Positions 27,680 through 34,757 of a stretch of DNA of 64,000 nt are shown here, piece by piece. The DNA comes from Paenibacillus polysaccharolyticus. GTDB lineage: Bacteria; Bacillota; Bacilli; Paenibacillales; Paenibacillaceae. The stretch's first letter is position 1. Each line of letters opens with the position of its first letter. A model generated the notes under the pieces. It saw only the letters and a program-made list of their open reading frames with translations. It did not search any database and was not told the origin of the DNA. The stretch spans positions 62,001 through 126,000 of the forward strand of contig NZ_FMVM01000002.1 of assembly GCF_900102085.1 (NCBI RefSeq), given 5' to 3'. The position numbers and the translations under genes are program-made.

Positions 27680-28660
27680 TTACTGTGCGCCCACGACAGG
27701 ATGCGGTATATAAGGCTCTTCCAGAAAAGCGACATCCTCTGAATTAAGCTTCACAGACAGTGCGCCCAAGGCAACATCGAGATGTGAATGTTTCGTTGCG
27801 CCGATAATCGGAGCAGTCACGGTCTCTTTCTGTAACAGCCATGCCAGCGCTATGTGTGTACGAGGCACATCATACTTCTCGGCAATATCCGCCACCCGTT
27901 CGACAACAATGCGATCCGCGTCACTTGTGGCATTGTACTTTGATTTCTGTATCATATCCGTCTCAGAGCGATGCGTCGTCACCGACCAATCTCTTGTTAA
28001 CCTGCCGGAAGCGAGTGGGCTGTATGGTGTAACGCCGATCTTTTCCTCTTTGCAAAGTGGCAGCATCTCCCGTTCCTCTTCACGGTAGATCAGGTTCAAA
28101 TGGTTCTGCATGGAAACAAATTTGGTCCAGCCATTTTTCTCCGCTGTATATAACGCTTTCTGGAACTGCCACGCAAACATGGCGGAAGCTCCAATATATC
28201 TGGCTTTACCTGACTTCACTACATCATGGAGTGCTTCCATCGTTTCTTCAATAGGAGTGTTATAGTCCCAGCGGTGAATGATATATAGATCCACATAATC
28301 GGTTTCGAGTCGTTTCAGACTTTTGTCGATTTCACTTAAAATGGCTTTTCTGGACAACCCGGAGCCGTTGGGGCCTTCATGCATTCGTCCATGAACCTTG
28401 GTCGCAATCACGACCTGATCACGGTCTGCGTAGTCTTTCAAAGCCCGTCCCAGATATTCCTCGCTCGTACCAAGAGAGTATATATTGGCTGTATCGAAGA
28501 AATTAATACCAAGATCCAGTGCCTTGCGAATCACGGATCGGGAGTCTTCTTCGTTCAGCACCCACTCGTGAACCCATTTACTGGCGTCCCCGAATCCCAT
28601 ACAGCCGAGACAGAAGCGCGAGACATCGAGTCCTGTATTACCAAGTTTAACGTATTCCAT
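27680..28660 (-). CDS. Aldo/keto reductase
   Basis: 326 aa (alpha/beta)8-barrel NADPH oxidoreductase, Tas/YajO-like. Catalytic tetrad residues are visible in FFDTANIYS (Asp, Tyr), ATKVHG (Lys) and YIIHRWD (His); the cofactor end shows TPYSPLASGRL and the C-terminal PIIGATKHSHLD. I start at 28660, where AAAGGAAA lies 10 bases upstream; a TTG nine codons earlier is less likely. Not in an operon with adh (opposite strand), but the neighbouring AraC_N and MerR regulators suggest a shared carbonyl-stress response. Confidence 0.88.
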   Translation of the reverse strand: MEYVKLGNTGLDVSRFCLGCMGFGDASKWVHEWVLNEEDSRSVIRKALDLGINFFDTANIYSLGTSEEYLGRALKDYADRDQVVIATKVHGRMHEGPNGSGLSRKAILSEIDKSLKRLETDYVDLYIIHRWDYNTPIEETMEALHDVVKSGKARYIGASAMFAWQFQKALYTAEKNGWTKFVSMQNHLNLIYREEEREMLPLCKEEKIGVTPYSPLASGRLTRDWSVTTHRSETDMIQKSKYNATSDADRIVVERVADIAEKYDVPRTHIALAWLLQKETVTAPIIGATKHSHLDVALGALSVKLNSEDVAFLEEPYIPHPVVGAQ

Positions 28661-28851
28661 CGTAATCACATTTCCTTTCTTCTCCAAGTTGCCACGTATT
28701 CCACATATCTAATAGGATGGCTGTTTTCTGTTCTATTATGTCATGATTCTCTAATGAAACTGTAGTTCATTTCAATCAAAAGTTTGCCTGATCCGATCAA
28801 AATGGGAGTAGCAGTCTTTTACGTATAGAAACGTAGAGCATAAACTGAAAT

Positions 28852-28880
28852 AAAGCCCCTTGGAACAACCAAAGGGCTTT
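28852..28880 (-). terminator. Isolated terminator-like hairpin
   Basis: AAAGCCCTTTGG/CCAAGGGGCTTT read on the reverse strand, followed by TATTTCAGTTT. It lies about 190 bases upstream of the aldo/keto reductase start and does not follow any gene I can see, so it could end a short RNA or act as an attenuator. Confidence 0.45.
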
Positions 28881-28959
28881 AAAGAGAGTGGAGCTATCGT
28901 TTAAATGTTGAAACTTTGATATGCAGAGGTCTCATGACCGTAAATATAATAAAAAAAGA

Positions 28960-28988
28960 TTGAACGCAAAAATACGCTGTGATATAAT
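28960..28988 (+). promoter_or_regulatory. Sigma-A promoter of helD
   Basis: TTGAAC, 17-bp spacer, TATAAT; about 138 bases before the start codon, leaving a leader of roughly 130 nt. Confidence 0.7.
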
Positions 28989-29126
28989 CATGAGCGCAGT
29001 TGATTTCGTTGAATATGTAATTGATGTATCATTATTTCTCCTAAATTAATCATACATCGGATTCTTCGGTTTGTCAACGCGCTTTTTTTCTCCAAAAAAA
29101 ATGGGCTGAGGAGTGTGGTTAAAGAT

Positions 29127-31547
29127 ATGACAGAAACGAACGAATGGCAATTGGAAAAAGAAAGATTGGCTTACGTGCGAAATGAACTGCAGGCGAGACT
29201 TGCTGAACTTGAACCCCAAGTTGAAGGTCTTGCGGATCAGGCTACGGAAATTCGTAAACGTTTCTGGGAAGAAGTCACGATTAATACGGGTTCATACACG
29301 GATTTTGAAGAAGCCTTTTATACCATTAATCAGCAAGCGAGAGTGTTGGCTGAACGAGAACGTGGGCATAAGTTATTAGTACAGCAGTGGAAAAATGTAA
29401 ATCGTTTGTTGCCTTTACCTTACTTCGGACGTATTGATTTTAAGGAAAAGGGTCTTGGTTTTACGGAGCCAATTTACATTGGGGTGTCTTCTTTTACAGA
29501 CAAGGAAGGCTTGAATTTTCTCATCTATGATTGGCGTACGCCTATCGCGAGTCTCTATTATGACTATGGCTCCGGTACGGCAGATTATGAGACACCTATG
29601 GGGAAAATCGAGGGGACGGTTGAACTGAAACGTCAGTTTCAAATTCAGGATGGTCAGTTGCTGGGCATGTTTGATGCTAGTGAAACCATTGGGGATGCCA
29701 TGCTCCAGGAAGTGCTCTCCAAAGGTGCGAATTCTCAGATGAGAAGCATTGTAGCAACGATACAAAAGGAACAGAATGCCATTATTCGTGATGATCGCAG
29801 CCGAATGCTGATTGTTCAGGGCGCCGCAGGTAGCGGCAAGACATCCGCTGCGCTCCAGCGAGTGGCCTATCTATTATATAAACATCGCCAGACGATCAAG
29901 GCAGATCAGATGGTTCTTTTTTCACCAAATCCGATGTTTGCGAGTTATATCTCGACCGTTTTGCCAGAGCTAGGTGAAGAGAACATTCAACAGACGACGT
30001 TTCAGGAATACTTGAATTATTGGCTCGGATCGAGCTTGAGTCCGGAAGATCCACTTGATCAGATCGAGTATGTACTTACTGCTGGTGCGGAACCAGATTA
30101 CACTGCTCGTATGGAAGGCATTCGCTATAAAGCATCCGCGGAATTTATGAAAGCTTTGAAGAACTATGGGGAATGGCTAGGGCATGAGGGGTTAAACTTT
30201 ATCGGCATCCGGTTCCGTGAACGGGAGTTCATTACTTCAGCTCAGATGAAGGCACAATTTTCAACGTATGACGTCCATCTTCCGTTGCCAAGCCGCATAT
30301 TGTTATTGCAGGAATGGTTGCTGAAACAGCTGTCTGTTCTAGAGCAACAGGAACGACAAGCGGACTGGGTGGAGGAAGAGTTGAATTATCTCGATACGGA
30401 CGACTACGCAGACGCGTACGGTAAGCTGCACAAGGAAAAGGCTGTGTTCGAAGTGGCGGAGCAGTATGCAGCACGGGAGAATGCTGGCAAACACCCTGAC
30501 CTGGATGAAGGCTCATTTGATTTTCTGGAGCGAGAAGAAGAGTTGCTACGGCGAAAAATAGTGAAGCAAACGTTCAAGCCTCTAAGGCAGCGTGTCCGAA
30601 AGTTCAAGTTCGTCAATGTACAATCAGCCTATGAACAACTATTTGTAGATTCCGCAGCCTATCAAGAACGTACGAATGGAGCGACAGTTCCACCTCACTG
30701 GGATGAAATCTGTACCCAAACCAAAGATATGTTGCGTCAGAACAAGCTGTTCCATGAAGACGCTACCCCATATTTATATGTAAAAGAAATCATCGAAGGG
30801 GTACGAATCAACACGGATATCCGTCATGTGTTCGTCGACGAAGGTCAGGATTACTCGGCATTTCAATATGAATATCTCAAAAAGCTGTTCCCTCGTGCCC
30901 GCATGACGGTACTAGGTGATTTCGGGCAAGCGATCTATATGCAGGCGACAGAACTAGCCGCTACTGATTCGCCAATAATTTCGTTATATGGGGACAAAGA
31001 AACGACGCTTATTCGGCTAGTACAGAGCTATCGCTCAACTCGTGAAATTGTTGAATTCACGAAGGCGATGCTACCTGGCGGTGATGAGATTGTTGCTTTT
31101 GACAGAAGGGACCAGAAGCCGGCTTTAATCCGGGTGGAGGCAGGAGAGAACGAGCGTGATGAGTTCATTCGATCTGACGTTGAGGCGCTTCAAAAAGAGG
31201 GTTTTCGTTCGATTGCGATCATAACCAAAACGGCAGCCGAGAGTCACCTTGCATATGAATGTTTGCGAGAGGTCGGTGTAGAGGGACTAAGGCTGATTAC
31301 GAAAGACACGGAGCAGTTTGAAAAAGGCGTGATGGTCATTCCCGTCTACCTCGCCAAGGGTGTAGAATTCGATGCGGTGCTTGTATATGATGCCTCCACA
31401 GTTCGATATGGGGAAGAATATGACCGCAAGCTTCTTTACACGGTTTGTACTCGCGCGATGCATCGGTTGAATCTATATACGTCGAAGGACTGGTCGCCTT
31501 TTTTGCAGGCATTGCCTGAGAACTTGTATGATGTGAAAAATGTATAA
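29127..31547 (+). CDS. helD: HelD-type RNA polymerase-associated helicase
   Basis: 806 aa superfamily-1 ATPase. HelD (B. subtilis YvgS) enters RNA polymerase channels, releases stalled polymerase from DNA and recycles it; in some species it confers rifampicin resistance. Order of parts: N-terminal antiparallel coiled coil (EKERLAYVRNELQARLAELEPQVEGL), the 1A domain with Walker A GAAGSGKTS (about 232-240), a long insertion with charged helices, Walker B-like VFVDEGQDYS (about 570-580), then LGDFGQAIY, LVQSYRSTREI and GVEFDAVLVYD. I start at ATG 29127; the GTG at 29115 lies directly on the GAGGAG site. Single-gene unit with its own promoter. Confidence 0.88.
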   Translation: MTETNEWQLEKERLAYVRNELQARLAELEPQVEGLADQATEIRKRFWEEVTINTGSYTDFEEAFYTINQQARVLAERERGHKLLVQQWKNVNRLLPLPYFGRIDFKEKGLGFTEPIYIGVSSFTDKEGLNFLIYDWRTPIASLYYDYGSGTADYETPMGKIEGTVELKRQFQIQDGQLLGMFDASETIGDAMLQEVLSKGANSQMRSIVATIQKEQNAIIRDDRSRMLIVQGAAGSGKTSAALQRVAYLLYKHRQTIKADQMVLFSPNPMFASYISTVLPELGEENIQQTTFQEYLNYWLGSSLSPEDPLDQIEYVLTAGAEPDYTARMEGIRYKASAEFMKALKNYGEWLGHEGLNFIGIRFREREFITSAQMKAQFSTYDVHLPLPSRILLLQEWLLKQLSVLEQQERQADWVEEELNYLDTDDYADAYGKLHKEKAVFEVAEQYAARENAGKHPDLDEGSFDFLEREEELLRRKIVKQTFKPLRQRVRKFKFVNVQSAYEQLFVDSAAYQERTNGATVPPHWDEICTQTKDMLRQNKLFHEDATPYLYVKEIIEGVRINTDIRHVFVDEGQDYSAFQYEYLKKLFPRARMTVLGDFGQAIYMQATELAATDSPIISLYGDKETTLIRLVQSYRSTREIVEFTKAMLPGGDEIVAFDRRDQKPALIRVEAGENERDEFIRSDVEALQKEGFRSIAIITKTAAESHLAYECLREVGVEGLRLITKDTEQFEKGVMVIPVYLAKGVEFDAVLVYDASTVRYGEEYDRKLLYTVCTRAMHRLNLYTSKDWSPFLQALPENLYDVKNV

Positions 31548-31877
31548 GAGCCCCTTTTTCCATAGTATAAATCCCTGATCAACGACGCATTTATTTAAAG
31601 CGGCTTACATGCGGATGTCTATATGCAACAGTTGATTCAATGAGTTTCGTATTTAATAATGTCATAAGAGAGTCGCTGCATCTAGCGGCTTTTTTTACGT
31701 TGAAATCTATTTTTTCTCAAGCTAACAGAGGATGTAACAGGTAAGGAAATGCAAGGTTTTGTGCATGTTGTTCAACGAAAACTCTGATAAAATAAAACAA
31801 ACTTGAATGTAAATCCCGGTACGACATAAACAACGGATGAAGCGCTGAATCCAATATAAAACAGGAGGTGGCTTGAG
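31548..31877. other. Intergenic region after helD
   Basis: Holds the helD terminator at 31672-31697. The rest is the upstream region of the C26 peptidase gene; I see no further gene or clear promoter. Confidence 0.55.
31672..31697 (+). terminator. Rho-independent terminator of helD
   Basis: GTCGCT/AGCGGC stem (one G-U) with 6-nt loop and T7; 124 bases after the helD stop. Confidence 0.7.
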
Positions 31878-32627
31878 ATGAACAAACCGATGATAGGGGT
31901 ACTTCCTTTATACGATACGGACAAAAAAAGTTACTGGATGCTTCCTGACTATATGAAGGCCATTGAAGATTCAGGTGGTATCCCGGTCATGCTGCCATTA
32001 ACGACAGACGAGGACATGATCACAACGCTGGCGCACACCTTTGACGGATTTCTGTTTACTGGTGGCCATGATGTTAATCCGGAACTTTATGATGAGCGGA
32101 TGCAGAGCGTCTGTGGCGAGTTGTGTATGGAGCGGGATCAGATGGAGGTTATTCTGTTTCATAAAGTAATAGCGCTTGGTAAACCAGCTTTTGGCATATG
32201 CCGCGGATTACAGCTGTTTAACGCCATATTAGGGGGAACGTTATATCAGGATATTCCTACAGATATGGAAGCAGAGCAGAAGATTGTTCATCAGCAAAAG
32301 CCCCCGTATACGAATCTCGTACATTCCGTACATATTGAAAAAGATAATCTGCTTCATGATATCTTGCAGACGGATCAGATTCAGGTTAACAGCTATCACC
32401 ATCAGGGCATCAAAACGTTATCCGATCAATTAGTGGCTGTTGCCATTGCGGAGGATGGATTAGTTGAATCTGTCGTCATGCCAGGTTATTCGTTTGTACT
32501 CGCTGTTCAGTGGCATCCGGAGTATAGTTATGCCGTGGACGGGTACAGTCAGCAGTTATTTGCAGCTTTCGTCAGAGCATGCAGTTCAGCTCAATATAAG
32601 AGTCCTGTGCAAGACATTACGGCTTGA
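31878..32627 (+). CDS. Gamma-glutamyl-gamma-aminobutyrate hydrolase-like protein (peptidase C26)
   Basis: 249 aa class I glutamine-amidotransferase fold. Nucleophile in GICRGLQLFNAILGG (Cys about 108), catalytic His/Glu in VQWHPEYS (about 214-221), and SYHHQGIK in between. Such enzymes (PuuD-like) hydrolyse gamma-glutamyl amides, for example in putrescine breakdown. No puu-type genes adjoin it, so the true substrate is open. AGGAGGTGG precedes the ATG. It could be loosely tied to the polyamine genes 7 kb downstream, but nothing in the sequence links them. Confidence 0.87.
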   Translation: MNKPMIGVLPLYDTDKKSYWMLPDYMKAIEDSGGIPVMLPLTTDEDMITTLAHTFDGFLFTGGHDVNPELYDERMQSVCGELCMERDQMEVILFHKVIALGKPAFGICRGLQLFNAILGGTLYQDIPTDMEAEQKIVHQQKPPYTNLVHSVHIEKDNLLHDILQTDQIQVNSYHHQGIKTLSDQLVAVAIAEDGLVESVVMPGYSFVLAVQWHPEYSYAVDGYSQQLFAAFVRACSSAQYKSPVQDITA

Positions 32628-32660
32628 TTTTTTTCGATGATATGAAAGGTTGGATACAAA

Positions 32661-32714
32661 AATCACTTTCGAGTATAGATTAGAGCATACGCTTGAAAGT
32701 GATTCTTATTTTTT
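32661..32714 (+). terminator. Terminator of the C26 peptidase gene
   Basis: AATCACTTTC/GAAAGTGATT perfect 10-bp stem with a 24-nt loop, then CTTATTTTTTATT. Confidence 0.7.
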
Positions 32715-32793
32715 ATTCGAGATAACGTATGAATGGTTACATTTTAATAAAGTTATACTCCAGGGTTGACATTAGATTAAATTTAAAACAAAA

Positions 32794-32811
32794 TATATGC
32801 TATAGCATATA
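32794..32811. promoter_or_regulatory. Palindromic operator candidate 1
   Basis: TATATGCTATAGCATATA, perfect 18-bp palindrome, 155 bases before the DoxX-like start. Same core as the sites at 32902 and 34621; likely bound by the nearby MarR protein. Confidence 0.6.
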
Positions 32812-32901
32812 GAATGCGAATGGGATTGATGGTTGTAGTTAAACGTGAGAGCTGTCAGTGCAACTAAATAATCTTTTTCATAAGCAGAGTCACAGACCAG
32901 A

Positions 32902-32919
32902 TACATGGTATAGCATGTA
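32902..32919. promoter_or_regulatory. Palindromic operator candidate 2
   Basis: TACATGGTATAGCATGTA, one mismatched pair in 18 bp, 46 bases before the DoxX-like ATG. Confidence 0.6.
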
Positions 32920-32965
32920 ATTGAATTGCGATCTATATGTAATAACGAATGAAAGAAGGATAGCG

Positions 32966-33310
32966 ATGTTCATTTTTATTACGGTTTTACAGGTTCTGTT
33001 AGGCCTCTTTTTCCTGGTTACAGGAAGCAAGATTATTTCGGGGAAGATGGCCGATGAATTCAAACGTTTTGGATTGCCTTCATTCTTTAATATTTTGACC
33101 GGATCGTTTGAGATTGTTGGAGCTATGGGTATGCTTGCTGGCATATGGATACCTGGTGTTGCATTTTGGGCAGGATTGTTACTGGGGGGTACAATGATTG
33201 CTGGAGCCTTTACTTTGATTGTTTTAGCTAAAGATCCCATACAAAAAGCCATTCCTGCCATTGTTTTGTTCGTACTTAGCTTGATTGTATCACTGTATTA
33301 TTTCTTCTAA
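32966..33310 (+). CDS. DoxX-like membrane protein
   Basis: 114 aa, four predicted membrane helices. The N-terminal helix FIFITVLQVLLGLFFLVTGSKIISG and later GSFEIVGAMGMLAGIWIPGVAFWAGLLLGG fit the DoxX/DoxD-like family, whose members are often induced by oxidative or electrophile stress. I start at 32966 (AGAAGGA upstream) rather than at an upstream ATT/TTG frame. The response regulator begins 25 bases after the stop, so the two form an operon, and two palindromes stand upstream. Confidence 0.75.
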   Translation: MFIFITVLQVLLGLFFLVTGSKIISGKMADEFKRFGLPSFFNILTGSFEIVGAMGMLAGIWIPGVAFWAGLLLGGTMIAGAFTLIVLAKDPIQKAIPAIVLFVLSLIVSLYYFF

Positions 33311-33335
33311 GCGCTGAATAAGGAGGAGACGTAAG

Positions 33336-34040
33336 ATGGGATTACAATCCCAACAAATTCTAATTGTTGAAGATGAGCTGAGAATTCGAAATCTTCTACG
33401 GTTGTATTTAGAGAGAGAAGGTTTCGAAGTAGATGAAGCTACCACAGGAGAGATTGGTCTGGAAAAAGCACTTCGTTATGACTACGATCTGTTGATCCTT
33501 GATGTCATGTTACCCAGCATGGATGGCTTTTTCGTAACTTCAAGAATACGTCAATATAAGACAACTCCCATCTTAATTTTAACTGCAAAAGATAGTGAAG
33601 AGGATGTTATTCAAGGTTTTGAGTCAGGAGCGGATGATTATGTCACCAAACCGTTTAGTCCACGTGAAGTCGTTCATCGTATTAGAAGTGTCGTTCGGAG
33701 AAGACAAGCGGGGAATCACGACAACCTTACTTTTTATCGAAGATTGAAATTGCGTGATTTCATTTTGGAAGACGATCACAAATTGTCTTCTAGGGGGAAA
33801 GAGATTCATTTAACTCCTAAAGAATACGAATTGTTATTTTATTTAGCGACGTCACCAGATAAGTTGTTTTCGAGAGAGAATATACTTCAAAATGTATGGA
33901 ACTATGATTATAGTGTGGACTATCGTACCGTAGACACACACATCAAACGAGTTCGGGAAAAGCTGGATGACATTTCGGCGGGTTCCTCCTCTATGATCAA
34001 AACGATATGGGGGTTAGGATATAAATTTGAAATCGGATAA
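33336..34040 (+). CDS. OmpR/PhoB family response regulator (no adjacent kinase)
   Basis: 234 aa. Receiver domain with acidic pocket VEDE (12-15), phospho-acceptor Asp56 in LLILDVMLPSMDG, LTAKD and the conserved Lys in DYVTKPF (about 106). Winged-helix output domain with LTPKEYELLFYL, LFSRENILQNVW and VDTHIKRVREKLD ending IWGLGYKFE. AAGGAGGAG precedes the ATG. No histidine-kinase gene follows; a MarR gene stands in its place. It must be phosphorylated by a kinase encoded elsewhere, or act unphosphorylated. Confidence 0.93.
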   Translation: MGLQSQQILIVEDELRIRNLLRLYLEREGFEVDEATTGEIGLEKALRYDYDLLILDVMLPSMDGFFVTSRIRQYKTTPILILTAKDSEEDVIQGFESGADDYVTKPFSPREVVHRIRSVVRRRQAGNHDNLTFYRRLKLRDFILEDDHKLSSRGKEIHLTPKEYELLFYLATSPDKLFSRENILQNVWNYDYSVDYRTVDTHIKRVREKLDDISAGSSSMIKTIWGLGYKFEIG

Positions 34041-34098
34041 TTAAGCAAGCATCTGAATGAAAATCAGTTTAGCCGCCTCATTCCTTGATGAGTGTCGT

Positions 34099-34127
34099 TT
34101 GTAACATTCGTTCAGATCACCTATAAT
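34099..34127 (+). promoter_or_regulatory. Sigma-A promoter of the marR gene
   Basis: TTGTAA, 17-bp spacer, TATAAT, 34 bases before the marR start. No GCTATAGC palindrome overlaps it. Confidence 0.65.
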
Positions 34128-34161
34128 TGGGTGTAAGAAAATGATGAATGAGGGTACAACA

Positions 34162-34587
34162 ATGGACTTATACAGTGTGACTGGTTTTTTAATTCACCGA
34201 ACGGATCTCAAGCTTACGAATTATTTTATCAAACAATTGAAACCTTACGAGGTCACACCTGAACAATGGAGTATTATATCTTACATGGATCTCGATAAAG
34301 CTACGACTCAAAAAGAGTTGGCAGAGGCTATCGATCGGGATCAAACGACTGTCGTTCGAATGATTCATTCACTAGAGCGTAAAGGAATGGTTCGACGTAT
34401 CGTTAATGATCAAGATAAACGTTCACACCATTTATATTTGTCTCCCAAAGGAGAAGAAGTGAAAGAAAAGTTGTTGTTAACGGTCCAAGACGCTCATAAC
34501 TATGTTACACGAGGGATAGAGCCTGAGGAACTGGAACAATTAAAGGCAATATTAGAAAAGCTGTACATGAATGTGCAAGAGGATTAA
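34162..34587 (+). CDS. MarR family transcriptional regulator
   Basis: 141 aa winged-helix dimer. Visible are VTPEQWSIISYMDLDKATTQKELAEAIDRDQTTVVRMIHSLERKGMVRRIVNDQDKRSHHLYLSPKG, covering the recognition helix and the D-x-R-S wing typical of MarR. No cysteine, so a thiol switch of the OhrR type is unlikely; a small ligand is more likely. The start at 34162 has GAGGGT upstream; ATGs at 34141 and 34144 lie too near the promoter. It is the most likely binder of the three GCTATAGC-centred palindromes around it. Confidence 0.9.
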   Translation: MDLYSVTGFLIHRTDLKLTNYFIKQLKPYEVTPEQWSIISYMDLDKATTQKELAEAIDRDQTTVVRMIHSLERKGMVRRIVNDQDKRSHHLYLSPKGEEVKEKLLLTVQDAHNYVTRGIEPEELEQLKAILEKLYMNVQED

Positions 34588-34620
34588 GTGAATTTAAGAT
34601 AGAGAGTTAAAGAACATTAA

Positions 34621-34640
34621 ATACATGCTATAGCATGTAT
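34621..34640. promoter_or_regulatory. Palindromic operator candidate 3
   Basis: ATACATGCTATAGCATGTAT, perfect 20-bp palindrome, 33 bases after the marR stop. It is not in front of any gene I can see. Confidence 0.55.
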
Positions 34641-34699
34641 ATTGGTGTGCGACAGTTGTTTGGGTTAGATAGTTTTGTGTTAGATAATAGGCTTAATGT

Positions 34700-34731
34700 A
34701 AAGACCTCCTCATGAACTGAGGAGGCCTTTT
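34700..34731. terminator. Bidirectional terminator
   Basis: AAGACCTCCTCA/TGAGGAGGCCTTTT around TGAAC, between marR and the convergent MMPL gene. Confidence 0.85.
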
Positions 34732-34757
34732 GTTGAAGATATATTATTGAAAATCCG

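Larger units (their letters stand above)
28661..29126. other. Intergenic region between aldo/keto reductase and helD
   Basis: Holds an isolated hairpin at 28852-28880 and the helD promoter at 28960-28988. No open frame with a ribosome site was found. Confidence 0.6.
32628..32965. other. Intergenic region before the DoxX-like gene
   Basis: Contains a terminator (32661-32714) and two of the three GCTATAGC-type palindromes (32794-32811 and 32902-32919). TTGACA at 32766-32771 may be a -35 box just upstream of the first palindrome; no convincing -10 partner. Confidence 0.6.
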
